Below, piece after piece: positions 23,838 through 36,597 of a stretch of DNA of 64,000 nt. The DNA lies in contig NC_060956.1 of NCBI RefSeq assembly GCF_910589235.1, positions 18,691,999-18,755,998 of the forward strand, in the 5' to 3' direction. Below the pieces are notes generated by a model, which did no database searches, was not told the DNA's origin, and saw only the letters and a list, made by a program, of their open reading frames with translations. The stretch's first letter is position 1. Every line of letters starts with the position of its first letter. A program made the translations under genes and the position numbers. The DNA is from Vespa crabro (lineage: Eukaryota; Arthropoda; Insecta; Hymenoptera; Vespidae).

Positions 23838-23867
23838 TATAAGTATAAATTATAATTTATACTTATA
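23838..23867. other. Perfect 30-bp palindrome, AT-only apart from two positions
   Basis: The sequence is perfectly self-complementary with its centre between 23852 and 23853 and with no spacer. It adjoins the (TAAA)n/(TA)n block that follows, so a microsatellite-related origin is possible. Confidence 0.8.
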
Positions 23868-23869
23868 TA

Positions 23870-23908
<39 letters not shown>

Positions 23909-23926
23909 ATATATATATATATATAT
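23868..23926 (+). repeat. (TAAA)n then (TA)n microsatellite
   Basis: About ten TAAA copies are followed by about eight TA, directly after the 30-bp palindrome. Confidence 0.95.
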
Positions 23927-24690
23927 TTGCATGTTACAAATATTTTCTTTCAATTTTATTTTAAGTATATTCTTTTGTAATTATCTCAACGTGATAAAGT
24001 GCTTTTAAAGTGTTTTGATATTTTATTCTAAAAATAAATAATTATTAACTTTTACGTTTTAAAAATATTTATTTCTGTATCTTGATAGAAGTCGAATGGA
24101 AAGACAAATGAAAAGAAAAATGTTCACTTTAAGAATTTACTAGAATCGAACAGGAATCAATGACAAAGTTAACAACTTTAAACGATATAAGTGTACTATA
24201 CTAAGCGAAACTCGAGTTTCGAGTTAAAGTTTAAAAATGAAATTCCCGGTTCGTAAAGTATTTGAAAAATTTCAAGTAACTCATTGTTACATTCCGATTG
24301 TTGCTCTACGATCTTTATATAAGACTTTTTATGAGTTTTCTTAAAACGAATAAGTTGTAAATAATGACGAATTACATAAATGGATCGAAATTATTGTTGT
24401 CACGATATTTCCTCGATCGTAACCAGTAACATTAAACTCAATAATGTCGTATACTCGAACATACCTATGACTAACGATCGAATGGAGCATACATCAAACA
24501 ATGTCAATACATTCTCTTGTAAGATCTGGTCGTTGGGTATGTTCGTCTTTGACAAATGATAGAATACATCGTGCCGATGTATTACAGGATCAACGGGTGA
24601 TAAAAAAAAGGAGGATATTAAAAGGACATATTTTTATACCATACTTTATTTTCTAACCCTCTCAATTTGTTCCCAGTGTTGAAAGAAAGG
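23927..24690. other. Gene-free AT-rich DNA
   Basis: Unique; nothing recognised. Confidence 0.6.
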
Positions 24691-25160
24691 AAAAATAAAG
24701 AAGAAGAAGAAAAAGAAGAAGAATAATAAAGAAAAAGAAAGAAAAAGAAAAAGAAAAGAAGAAAGGAAAGTATATAAGATACGGAGTTAATAATGTAAAA
24801 AGATGAAGAAATATATTATATGATAAAATTCGAAATCATGGACAAGGAGTATCAGCATGAATCGACGAAATCTCTTGCAGAGTTATCGTGAGGTCCTTGT
24901 AAGTTTAGGTTCTTTTCTCGAACTTCGAAATACAACTCGAGTCGATAGAGTATAAAGCGAAAAGCATTGCTGGACGTAGCGAAGATGGAAAGAGTAGAAA
25001 AGGATGAAGAAAAAGGAAAAAAGAAGAAGGGAGAGAAAAAGAAAAAGAAGAAAAAGTAATAAAAAGAAGGAAAATGGAGAAAGGGATGAAGAAGAAGAAG
25101 AAGAAGAACAAGAATAAGAAGAACAAAAAGAAAAAAGAAGGACAAGAATAAGAGGAATGG
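24691..25160 (+). repeat. Two purine (AAG/GAA)-rich blocks
   Basis: About 24686-24770 and 24995-25160 are A/G-rich with GAA repeats. The minus-strand Phe/Leu/Ser ORFs are their translations. Confidence 0.9.
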
Positions 25161-25429
25161 GCCAAAGGTCGAGAGACGTGAATGAACGTAAGAGATGCGA
25201 CCGAACGTATGGCAATAATTTACGACGAGATAATAATTCAAGGACTCCTCCTCGAATTCTCTCTCCCATCTCGTTTTCTTTTTAGAACGTAACTTACTTT
25301 CTCGCTCTTACCCTTCGAAAAAGTAGGCTAGCTATCGAATTAGCGGACATTGATGTCGCACGAAATCGATATTTCTCGTTGGTCGAAAGAACGAATGGTT
25401 ACTTTTATTCTTTTCTCTCTCCCTCTCTT

Positions 25430-25462
<33 letters not shown>

Positions 25463-25720
25463 ATTTCTTTTTCTCTTCTTTCTTTCATTTGCTTTTCTTT
25501 CCTTTTCTTTTTCTTTTTTACTACTATGCCAAGTTACCCGTAAGGATTCGATAAAGTTCGTATTCCGAGGCCGAGCATAAGACTAATTTTCCTTTCGACG
25601 TCTTTTCAGAAGACCAAGAAGGAAAAGCGTTTTCCCAGGGTCTTTAGGTGCGTGCTTTCAAATGCGTACTCGTTACCAGTGTGCTTTAATAATGCCGCAG
25701 GGCTATATATTCATAGGGGT

Positions 25721-25760
<40 letters not shown>

Positions 25761-25863
25761 GAGAAAAAAAAAACTATGCGATTAGTTGAATTTCGAGGGA
25801 CTTGAGAAAAGCACAGAGAATTGCTTGTAAAGAGAAAACGAGAGAAAGCGATAGAAAAAGTAG

Positions 25864-25906
<43 letters not shown>

Positions 25907-26251
25907 GAAAAGAATTTACTCTCGTGTTGGATAAACCAACGAGTTCTTTACACTTTGTCCGGCTTATTTTCCAAGAGAAATATCGTCGAGAGCCGAGAAT
26001 CAACCCTCAAGCGGTTATGTTTGAAGGATAAGAAGAGACAAGAGCTGCAAGCTTATCGATTTTGTTTATTTAGAAGAAAAGTTTTCGATAGAAACGATGT
26101 GCTTTTCGTTATCCAATCATCGATCCGTCAATGTTCTTTTAATTAAATCTTCGATAAAAAGGTTCGACATTAATGGATTCAATCAAAAATAAATAAAGAA
26201 AATATTTGTTGCAATAGAATTTCTTGGAAAATTATATGGGCATACTTATCG
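25161..26251. other. Unique DNA interrupted by CT and GA tracts
   Basis: CT at about 25420-25465 and GA at about 25719-25757 and 25869-25901. The unique sequence between has no recognised gene. Confidence 0.6.
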
Positions 26252-26257
26252 AGAGAG

Positions 26258-26313
<56 letters not shown>

Positions 26314-26761
26314 AGAGAAAAAAAAGAGGTAGGGATTTTTAAAATCGAAAATTATTATTTAAAAATTTCCACTGGTATTATTTTTTCAAACAAACCCGCA
26401 TGATACTCCTTCGAGAGAATAGAAATTAATTAAATTTGCCAAAAAAATTAATTAAAAAAAAATGAGAGACGACCCTAACGAAATTGATATGAAATATCTG
26501 CGTATGTTGAAATTTTTCGACAAGGAGAAAGACCGTTCTGCGAATTTTCATTGTTCACGAAAATTCTAGAAAAAGGTAATGAAATGTTTAACATTCATTC
26601 GCCCGATGCACTCTTTTTATCTCCTGTTAGCTATACGCCGACGCTTGCATATGCATGAGCGCTTGTACCTGTATACACGTGATTCTTTCGTAAATTCTTC
26701 TTTATGTACAAAATCAATGAACATGTTTGACGCATCGTCTATCACATGTAATAGCGTAATT

Positions 26762-26812
<51 letters not shown>
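26252..26812. repeat. (GA)n at 26252-26310 and poly-A of about 45 at 26768-26812
   Basis: Two simple repeats flank a unique segment (26320-26760). The poly-A could mark an old retroposed sequence, but no retrogene body was recognised. Confidence 0.85.
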
Positions 26813-26814
<2 letters not shown>

Positions 26815-27656
26815 AAAAATGAAAAATGAAAAGAAGGACGAAAAATAAAAAAAAGAGGAAAAACATGACCAAAAAAAAAAAGACAGAGGAAATAAAACGA
26901 AATGACGTTAATTCAAAGAGTAAGTTTTATCTTCTCAACGTCGTTTCTCTTCGAATGACGTTCGAACAAAAATTCGAACTATATAAATTGCGTTTACTTT
27001 TTATTTAATTTACATTACTTCAGTTCATAGAATTGAAATATTACATGTTTAACGGAAAACTTATTACCAATAAGTTTCTCCCATAAACGGAACTACGTAT
27101 GAAAGAAAAGAGAGAAGAAGGAAGATAAGAAGGAAGGAGAACTAAAAAGGGAGAAATAGTATATAAGTACGTATATATTATAAAAGTATATGTGTATCAC
27201 GTATATATCAACGATTTGAAAATGCGAAAAATGCGAGAAACGAGAGAAATGCAGGAAATATTGCGTTACATTCGTATCCTGTTACCAAGGGCCGTTTGTA
27301 AAAAGAGCTAAATTCGATCTATCCTTGGCTGTTGGTAATTCGAAAAGAGAAGGACAGAAATGGAGAAAGGGAAATAGAGATAGAGAGAAAGGTAGATAGA
27401 TAGTCATCGAATTCATCTCGCAATCCTTGGATGCATCCATAAAGTTGACGTCTTCGAAGCGGACAGTTTAATCTCGTCCGATTTCGAGTTTCCCTTCAAT
27501 CCTGTCTATTTCTTCCTTCGTTCCTCCTCTCATTCGTTGGTAAGGGTTGTGCGGGTGAACCTTTTCGTTAAAATCAAGACGATAACATCGAGACTGTTCT
27601 CGTTGAGAAGACAACCGCATACGGGCATCATGAAAAGGCTTTGTGGACCATGATTC
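26813..27656. other. Gene-free DNA
   Basis: A-rich at its start. A unique GC-richer block at 27270-27660 is open on the minus strand for 63 codons (27468-27659) without recognised homology. Confidence 0.4.
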
Positions 27657-27695
27657 CAAAAGTCTTTCTCTTTCTCTTTCTCTCCTATTCTCTTA

Positions 27696-27727
<32 letters not shown>

Positions 27728-27902
27728 TTCTCTTTGTGTTCATCGTACTTCAAAAAGGGGTGAATGCAGGAAGAGGATAACGGAAGAAGGAGCAAAGTTT
27801 CTCGGCGATGGAAAATGGTGATTTCCACGACTACGCTCGTAAATCATAGAGTGAGTGAATAAGAAAGAAAAAGGAAAGAAAGAAAGAAAGAAAGAAAGAA
27901 AT

Positions 27903-27936
<34 letters not shown>
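27657..27936. repeat. CT-rich (27657-27730) and GAAA/GA-rich (27861-27936) tracts
   Basis: The CT tract is followed 130 bp later by (GAAA)n then (GA)n, another complementary pair. Confidence 0.9.
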
Positions 27937-27939
<3 letters not shown>

Positions 27940-28547
27940 AGTTGTAGGGATTGAGAAGAGAAAAGGAAGGGAAATGTAGCAAAGGGATTTGGTCGTTGGT
28001 AAGGGTTTACCGATCGAGTCGAAAAGCGGTCGACCGGTGAGTCGGTCCAACTCAGAATGGAAAACTAAATTTAGATTCCATCTTTGTACGAATTCTCAAG
28101 AATCGACGTGCGTTCGTTGCTTACGTCGGTGAATCTTCTCTGTCCCATCGATACTATGTCTCCCTTTTTCTCTCTTTTTCTCTCTCTCTCTCTCTCTTTC
28201 TTCCTCTATCACTTTTTTTCCTTTTTCTTAGCTCTCAACGACGATCGACAGCACGTATCGCGCATCCAACTGCGGTAAACACATATACGGAATTTCCTCA
28301 GACGCGTAGTAGCTACGTGTCCCTCCTTTCGCATAACGGAGAAAATCCCTTTTCCCTTAGCCGTTGGAGTACCGACTCGACGAAAACTCGATCTGCCTTT
28401 TAAATCGGATACTCGGCTCTTCATCTTTCCAAGGTTGCTTGATTCTTGATACATTTCATTAAGAATGAAGGATTTTTTCATCGAGTTTTGCCAAATCTTA
28501 CGAATCTTTGACTTTTTGTCTTTTTCTGTTTTTTCTTTTTTTCTTTT

Positions 28548-28592
<45 letters not shown>

Positions 28593-30379
28593 TTTGAATG
28601 TACAAATCTTTACGAATACATTAATGAAATAGAAAAAAAATGTTCGAGGGTTTACGAATGGAAAATATTTAAAACGATTAATGTGTAAGTCGAAGAGAAA
28701 AAAAAAAAGAAAGAAAAAAGAAAAAATGAATATTAACGTCAACATCTCGATCGATTTTATTTCATTAAAATTTTTGACGATATTCTTCGAGAATATTAAA
28801 GTTTTAGTTGATTTATAAATTATACGATGATTTAATGTACATATGTTGTACGTCATCTCAAAGCAACAATCTCCGATAGTTTACCTCAACTCATCTATTC
28901 CGTTTGCGTGTCAATTCGTCACTCCAAAAGCACTATACTTTCCAACTTGCGAACTATATCGTCAAACTAAGAAATTCTAGAACGGCGTAACGACGAAGAA
29001 ATTTGCATGTCGGCCGACAGTCGGGGAATCGTAAGAACTTTACTATACTCGTTTCTTTTCTTTCCTTTTTTCCTCTTTTATTTCCCTTCCTCATGTTACA
29101 ACTCATGGAATATTATTTCTTCCCTTCGCTTTTTCTATTCGTGTACCGCACGCGAACAAGATTTATTTGAATATAGCGAAGATAGCTCTTTTACATTTAA
29201 ATAATTTTTAATCTGCCGTTGTAGATTGCTCTACACCCATATCAATCTGTGTTTTAACTATTCTTTTCGAGATCTTCTCTTTTTTTTCTTTTTTTTTTTT
29301 TTTCTTTTTTTTTTTTTGAAAACTTGAAAGAAATCTTTTGAAAAAGCAAAGTCCTCGTAAAAATAAAAAAAAAAGTGGATTATATAAAATATTGTTCCTC
29401 TCGTACTTTACCTTTCTAGAATTCTCGAAAATTATAAAAATATTTCAAGTACATGAAAATTTAAAAAGAGTTCTCCTGCATTTGGATTAAACTTTACGTC
29501 TCGCAATATAGTTTTTCTACGAAATGAAGGGATTTGATACTTGACATTCCGATAGATTTAATTTTAAATGATATTATTTTTTTATTTCATTTTGCTCTTC
29601 AAAAGGTATTAATTCGTTTCTTTTTCTTCTTTTTTTTTTTTTCTTTTTTTTTTTTAAAGAGAAATGAATGCTATAATTTTAAAGTATTACAGGTACCTAC
29701 GTGCCATTTACGTGCTTCGTTATACCTGCACGCAATTCCTTCGTTCTTTTCTCGACGTACCTCGTATATCGATTTATAGATTAAATACGATATACGAGCT
29801 ACGAAGATTTTCGCGTGCTCTACGAAAAATACTTTTTCTGGGAGACACGACCTTAGGTAGATCGCTTCTTTCTTCTCCTTGCTATCGTTATATAACAATA
29901 TTTTAACGATACTTTTATAGAAAAAAAGGAACGCTATTTTCGTTCAATTTTTTGACCTTTTTCTTTTTCTTCTTTTTTTTTTTCTTTTTTTCTTTTTTTG
30001 ATAAAAAAGACAAATCTAATAACTCTATGAAAAAGATTACGTGTTATTATCGTACTAGTAATAAGTATATATTTTTTAAATCGATCATAATAAATCGTAA
30101 TAATATTTTAAATAAAATACATTACCGACTTGACACTTTTAAAAATCACCGTCAGCTGAAATTTTCCTGGAAAATATCAAAGATATTTTCGATATGAACA
30201 TAGCTTGAAAGAGCGCGTCGTTGGAGAGACGCTAGGTCTTATATAATCTATAGCTCGTTTTATCCTATCTCTAAAAGTATGTAGTTGCGATAACTATGAA
30301 TGAAGATAAATGAATCCCACGGTAGCACACCGGCTAATTTAGAATTTACGAGGGGTTCTGTCGACGCGTCAGCAGTCTA
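27937..30379. other. Gene-free DNA with poly-T runs
   Basis: CT at about 28165-28200, poly-T at 28551-28589, T-rich at about 29281-29318, 29624-29657 and 29950-29998. A unique GC-richer block lies at 28210-28440. The 215-codon minus-strand ORF crosses the poly-T and is not supported. Confidence 0.6.
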
Positions 30380-30473
30380 TCTATATATACTATAAATATA
30401 TATATATATATATATACTATAAATATATATATATATATATATATTATAAATATATATATGTATATATATATAC

Positions 30474-30512
<39 letters not shown>
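30380..30512 (+). repeat. TA-rich minisatellite with ACTATAAA units
   Basis: ACTATAAATATATATATATAT-like units of about 30-40 bp recur three or four times before a terminal pure (TA)n. Confidence 0.85.
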
Positions 30513-30514
<2 letters not shown>

Positions 30515-30694
30515 CTAGCAAACATCCTATTTATGCTTTTTTATAAAATACAATTTATTATCATATGAAATAAAATTGATATATATATATATAAATTATT
30601 TCTTCTTTTTTTTCTTTCGGTTGACATCGTTTTATTTATATCATTTAAACTGCCCCAACCAATATCTGGATATCGCTAATAACGTTCGTGATAT

Positions 30695-30889
30695 TTGCAT
30701 GGATCGATTAGAATGGGAGAACGTTTACAATACACCCAACATATTCTCACATATGGCTATATGAATGTACCCACAAACGCGGAATATGATTCCGTGATAG
30801 AGGAAGGTAAAAGCGAATTCATGCGATTTCAAAGCATCGACGATCATGAATTTTCAATCGGTCCCGCATCTCCGCGGTCTTGTAGCTAG
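30695..30889 (+). CDS. Unrecognised 64-codon ORF in a GC-richer island
   Basis: The frame starts at 30695 with MHGSIRMGERLQYTQHI and ends with EFSIGPASPRSCS and TAG. The composition is mixed, with acidic and polar residues and no microsatellite. A possible donor (GAAG|gtaaaa) lies inside it. The island 30620-30960 stands out from TA-rich surroundings. No family was recognised; a conserved non-coding element is equally likely. Confidence 0.12.
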   Translation: MHGSIRMGERLQYTQHILTYGYMNVPTNAEYDSVIEEGKSEFMRFQSIDDHEFSIGPASPRSCS

Positions 30890-31761
30890 CCAATTTATGG
30901 CAGAATAGTTCCATACGCATCTGCGTTTTACCGAATCGCCGATATCCGAGCTTTCTATATCTACATATATTCACTATGAGGAACAACAACCATGCCGATA
31001 ATTAACGATGATAGATATGTTAGAGAAAAAGGATATTTATGATAGATCGAATCGTAACTAACAAAGGAGGAGATTCGATAAAACAAAATGAATTGATGAA
31101 CACCTTTCTCGAAGTGTAAAAAATTAATAGTTCTATATCTCTGATTCAAAGCCAATGAATATAGATAGTATGTACGAGCTGTCTATCTGTCTCCTCATTG
31201 TTAGCTCACATTCCTGTAAACAATACCATAGAATTGTTCCCTTTAATCCTTCGTTCTTTTTAAAATATAAATTAATCAACTTTTGGTTTATGTTATTTTA
31301 CGAATAAATAGAATAAATCGAAAATTATGATACAATTGGTAATAATATGGATTATTGTATCGAATCATGATTATTTAGAAGTATCTTTCTTTCTTTTTTT
31401 TCTTTTTTTTTTTGCGTAATTTCAAGAAAAAAAGAAAAAACGCAACAAATAAATTTCACTCGAACGAATATCAAAATAAATAAAACATTTTCTTATATTA
31501 ATTATTAATATATAAGTTAAACGTAAAAACGTAAAATTATATTCCGAGCATGACATTTAGCAAAAGTCATAATGAAATAATCGATAATGAGTTTGTCTAC
31601 CGAGAAGAGGATTATTATTTCTCGTTGTATTTCTTGATGTTCTTGAGACAATAAACTTTACAGAAAATGCGCTCTCACACAAAGGAAAATAATTCGCCAA
31701 TGACGATTCGGTGGCGTGTAGAATTTGACTGCCATTGCCGAGCTTATGTTTTATCATATTT

Positions 31762-31765
<4 letters not shown>
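30890..31765. other. Gene-free DNA
   Basis: Unique AT-rich sequence with a T-run at about 31387-31415; nothing recognised. Confidence 0.6.

Positions 31766-31816
<51 letters not shown>
31766..31816 (+). repeat. (CT)n microsatellite
   Basis: A pure CT run of about 50 bp, translated in three frames as Ser-Leu. Confidence 0.95.
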
Positions 31817-31819
<3 letters not shown>

Positions 31820-32618
31820 TTTTCTTTTTGCTATTATGTCACTGCACATTCATTACCCCAGTTTTGTCTTTTCAGTTTGCTTTTCCAAACGACAAAAAGC
31901 ACATTTCTATTATTTTGTTGCTCTGCCGTGCATTGATTAAACGAGCAGATAGACACGAAGGAAAGAAGTAGTACCATCGTATATTTTTATTTTTGGCCCT
32001 TTGTTATCTCATTCGATCGTTCCATTGGAAAGTCCATCGACGTTTTGTTTGGATCCAACGTTCAATTTCGCGCGAGTTTCTATCGTTCTGAAAATTGATG
32101 AGTATTCTCTGACGGCTTTTTGAAGGAAGATATCAAAGAGAAAACATCGTTACGATTAATCTATACTCTTTCGTACCTTGTTATTTTCTATTTGTCCTTT
32201 CTATTTATTTATCTATATTTTATACTCTGGATACTGTATAGAGAGAAAAACAAAGATATAAAAATCATTTGAGAAGAGAGGAAAGATATGGTGAGTGAGA
32301 AAGAAAGAAGGAAAAAGAAAAAGAAAAAAAAAAAAAATAATAATAAAAGATCACACTTACGAAGTTGGAGGACGATGGGAGAGGGCGAAGGGATAGAGGG
32401 GGGAAGGGGGACAGGAAGAGGTAAAGGAAAACTAACGCAAATTCCACTCGGTCGATTAATATCGCGCAAGACCGAGCAATTTAATTGAAATGAAGCGCTT
32501 GAAGTGACGCGCGTAAACGATTGTCGATCGGCGTTCAAACCGGCGACAACAAGGCTGACAGTGAGCGAAAACGTCGATCACCTATCGCGTCTTTGTAAAG
32601 AGAAAGGGAGAAAGAAAA

Positions 32619-32621
<3 letters not shown>
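31817..32621. other. Gene-free DNA
   Basis: Unique sequence with an A/G-rich block including GGGGAAGGGGG near 32398-32425. Confidence 0.5.
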
Positions 32622-32677
<56 letters not shown>

Positions 32678-32867
32678 AAGAGAAAGAGAGAAGATAGGGT
32701 GGGTAAAAGGAAGCTGGGATAAAAGGGGGCAAAGGGGACGACCGATAGGAGAGATTTTTCGGGTCACCGAACTGTCACGAACAGTCCTACATTTTACCGC
32801 TTTTCTCATTTACCCTGTATTTCTTTCCTTCTGCTTCACCTATTTTTCTACTTTTATTTTTTTTTTT

Positions 32868-32900
<33 letters not shown>

Positions 32901-32926
32901 AGATATATATATATATATATATATAC
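32622..32926. repeat. (GA)n 32622-32671 and (TA)n 32873-32926
   Basis: A pure GA run of about 50 bp, 200 bp of unique sequence, then a (TA)n run with a short break. Confidence 0.95.
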
Positions 32927-32994
32927 ATATGTACGTATTTCTTCTTTTCTCCTTCTTTCTTTCTTTTTTTTCTGTTTTTCTTCCTGTTTTCTCT

Positions 32995-33025
<31 letters not shown>

Positions 33026-33167
33026 AATTCGTCCGCTTTCGTCTCCGATCGTTCGTTCGATCAGTTTACCGATCGATAGGAACGAATTCGGAGTAAATTA
33101 ATGACGCGCGATCGACTTTGCGCTCGGCTTTTGGCACGTGTTTCGGTTATTTCGACCCATCATGAAC

Positions 33168-33212
<45 letters not shown>

Positions 33213-33337
33213 ATGAAAACTGCACATAGGAATGAGACTCCACGCACGAAATTCAATTCGTTCGCGTTCGTTTAAACATTTCTATTAAGTGAAATAAATT
33301 TCCTGGTCTTTTGATTTTGTCCTCTCACCCTCTTTTT

Positions 33338-33344
<7 letters not shown>
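32927..33344. other. Gene-free DNA
   Basis: T-rich at about 32940-33025, a unique GC-richer piece at 33030-33165 with one CACGTG E-box, then a GA run at about 33168-33206. Confidence 0.5.
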
Positions 33345-33385
<41 letters not shown>

Positions 33386-33410
33386 TCACTCACTCACTCA
33401 CTCACTCACT
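33345..33410 (+). repeat. (CT)n followed by (ACTC)n
   Basis: About 38 bp of CT, then about seven ACTC tetranucleotides. Confidence 0.95.
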
Positions 33411-34682
33411 ACTTATCGCCTTTGACCTGTCCTTTCGATCGTTCACGTTATTTTCATTATGGTTCGCTTTTTCATCGGCTTTCCGTTGAGGTAAACAATC
33501 GTTAGTATAATTCGCGGTCCGTTGATAATTCAAAAAGAAAATACATACGTATTATCGTAGCGCGTATTAAAAATGTTTAATCGGGTTGGGCTCAACGAAA
33601 TTCCGAATGAACGAGAGCGTCGCCGCGTTGCGCATATATTATAAATACGTGTTTCACTTTGTTCCATATTGTTTGACCGATCTTTTTTCTTTCATTCTTT
33701 CATTCATTATTTTTTCCTTCCTTTATATTTTCGTTTAACTCTTTAACAGAACAAAGGTAGACCATCGCCATATTATTCTTCGTGCAATTTTAGATTTGAC
33801 CTTTTTTTTCTTTTGTTTTTTTTTTTTTTTTTTGTAAGGAGAAAATTTTCTCTCTGTCTGTTGATTCCCAAGAAGACAAATTTTGCTCGCGATGGATGAA
33901 ACGAGGATTTTCTTTTTACCTTTTTTTTTCCTTTTCTTTTTTTTTTTCCTTCTCTCTTTTCACCCTTTTTAATCCTCCAAACCCGTTCAAAATTAAACTC
34001 TTCCATTATGTAGGTACTTTAACGAACGTACTTTGACGTTTTTTGTTGGCTCGTTCAGGTGGTTTTCAAATTTACTTCGACTTTTATATATCATATAATT
34101 ATTAAAAAAATTAAACGTTTAAACGGCAACAGGTAAATATGTCTACTGAAGAATGTACGAAAGAAAAGAAAAGAAAAGAAAAGAAAAAAAAAAGAAAAAT
34201 TAAAATGCTTAATGATCTCTTCTCATTTATCCATAAACGACGCAAAACATATTCAGATATATCCATTAAGTAAGTACTTCATTTTAGATCTATAGACATA
34301 TCTATGTATATTAAGTTGTAGAAGCAAACGAAATTGGGATAATACCAACGATATGAACGGTCGTTGTCTCGGGTAAAGATGAGAACGTCGTAATTTTCGA
34401 TTCATCCGGAAGTCAAAGTTTGCATTTGCGATCCCGAAGCTCGTTCTACGAGAATTTAACGTAATTTTCTCCACCTCTTTCCTTCAGTTTTATTTGTATT
34501 TCATTATATCCATCTGGTGTCGTTTCCTTTCCTCTTACTCTTTCTTTTTCTTTTTCATAAAAAAGTAACAAAGAAAAAAAAAAAGACAAAGAGAGAAAGA
34601 AGATAAAAAGAAAGAACGAAAGAAAAAGAAAAAGGAACTTACTCCTGGTAATATCTTCGCCTGAATTATCGTTTTTCTTTTT

Positions 34683-34715
<33 letters not shown>

Positions 34716-35182
34716 CAGTGCAAGTATTAACATTTTCAATTATGTTCTTTCCTTTTCTTTACGACGAATTAACCGTAGAAAAGTTTCAACCACGATATCG
34801 CATATATTGTAAACCACAATTTCGTACAATCTAGAAAAGCGTAAAGAGCGAAAGGTGCCTTTAATTATAGCAGCTTGCGATGAGCTCTTTACGAAAGTCT
34901 ACGAACACGAACGAAACCGTAAGAAAATTCGTTCCATTCTTTTCCAATTAACAAAGTTTAAGAACAACTTTAAAATATTCATATTACCAATACGTTGCCG
35001 ATATTCTACGTAGTCATTTCCTCGCAAAATAGAATCTTCAAAGTTGCCCGAGATATGGCCGATATATTCTACTTGACAGCCAACTCGTTTCTAACGATCG
35101 AACGGTTTTTATTTTACCTACAATTATATTTGATGCATATTGGTTTGGATTTTATTTGTATAATGGAAAAAAAATATATATT
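33411..35182. other. Gene-free DNA
   Basis: T-runs at about 33813-33834 and 34686-34715, (GAAAA)n at about 34160-34190, and unique islands at 33560-33660 and 34830-35110. No gene recognised. Confidence 0.5.
34840..34893. other. 10-bp inverted repeat with 34-nt loop
   Basis: CGTAAAGAGC at 34840-34849 pairs with GCTCTTTACG at 34884-34893 in otherwise unique sequence. The pairing does not extend into the loop, which argues against a microRNA precursor. Confidence 0.6.
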
Positions 35183-35201
35183 CACACAAACACAAACACA
35201 A

Positions 35202-35246
<45 letters not shown>
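35183..35246 (+). repeat. (CA)n/(TA)n microsatellite
   Basis: CACAAA variants and CA, then about 15 TA. Confidence 0.95.
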
Positions 35247-35248
<2 letters not shown>

Positions 35249-36211
35249 GTTGTGGTAGTCCGTAACATGATATGATAATGCAAGGCCTTGTTAAGGATTA
35301 TTCAGCCAGCTGAAATTTCTACCTTACGTTAATGGCTGCTGAAATTGAACAATAACATTTTATATCGAATATAAATTGTGCTTTATTTTGTTTGTTATCT
35401 TTTTTTAATTTTTTTATTCTTTTTCCCTTTTTTCTTTTTTTCCTTTTACTAACGTATTATTATCATTACATCCTATTATATTAGAGTGACGAATCATCGA
35501 TGATATATAATTTCATCGTTTTGTATGTATACAAGACCATTTCCCATTCACATGTTTCCCATTTAAATTAAACTTCGAATTTATGAGTATATCTACATTC
35601 AGTAGTTTTGCCAAATGGTATGCATACTCTGTAAAATGTATGCGACAGCTGCCAAACGTACATTAAGTTTACCATGCATTTCGTTTGCCATTGTCTTTCA
35701 CCAACGAACTTTCCGTAGTTCGCTTTTCGTAAAAGCGTTTGTATTATGTAATCGACTCTTTCGAGGTGAATCGTTGCAAGTTTCTAACGATTTCACATAA
35801 ACATTTTACTTTCCGGCATTTTTTCTTTTTTTTTTCTCTTTAGCTTTTTCTTCTTCTTCTTTTTTATTCTTCTTTTTCTTTCATCTCTTTTGTCTTCTCT
35901 CTTTCATTTGGAAAAAATAATTAACCTATGTAGTAGAATACGTAAATCAAATCAACGTTTCCCAAAAGTGAAAAGTTTGAAAAGTGTTTGGGATAATGAA
36001 ATATCCTGATAATATTTTCGTCGCATGAGTCACTCCGCGTTGTAATGGATAGAAAAAGAGATAACTTCCTCAGTATAAATATGTTAACGTTGACGAAGCT
36101 AAATAGATTATAACTTTGTCTTTATCAAATTTTAGAAGTAGTCTATATATGAAGGAAACCACACGTTGTTATAGAAAAGATTGAATAATTTCGTTATAAA
36201 GTCTTATTACC

Positions 36212-36216
<5 letters not shown>
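35247..36216. other. Gene-free DNA
   Basis: AT-rich with a pyrimidine block at about 35818-35905. The ORF at 35615-35800 has no recognised homology. Confidence 0.5.
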
Positions 36217-36255
<39 letters not shown>

Positions 36256-36518
36256 ATTTCCTTTTTTAAAAATAATTAAGAACAGTTAATTAAAAATATA
36301 TGAGAGGTATATGTAAATAGAAGAAATTCCAAATTATTTTCATATATTTAGCAAACTCTTATACACTGACAGTGTAATTCTAATTTGCTAATATAACATA
36401 GAATCACGAGATATCTTGCAAAAAGCGTTTTGCTTTTCGCCTAATTGTTTGAACTTCTTCGACTATGTTGATAACGAGTGTAAAGAGATTAAAACAACAA
36501 GTTAGACTTCCTCTTTCT

Positions 36519-36564
<46 letters not shown>
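36217..36564 (+). repeat. Two (CT)n tracts
   Basis: CT at about 36217-36250 and 36523-36564, separated by AT-rich unique sequence. Confidence 0.95.
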
Positions 36565-36566
<2 letters not shown>

Positions 36567-36573
36567 CTATCTT

Positions 36574-36597
36574 CTATCTCATCTCGAGATGAGATAG
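36574..36597. other. Perfect 24-bp palindrome centred on CTCGAG
   Basis: CTATCTCATCTC is followed immediately by its reverse complement GAGATGAGATAG. It sits just 3' of a long CT tract. Confidence 0.85.

Noticed and set aside
26768..26812. Long poly-A as the tail of a retrogene
   Set aside because: No open frame, intronless gene or target-site duplication is visible upstream.
28209..28856. 215-codon minus-strand ORF, the longest in the window
   Set aside because: It runs through a long poly-T (poly-Lys), has no domain and no conserved-looking core. It is a low-complexity read-through.
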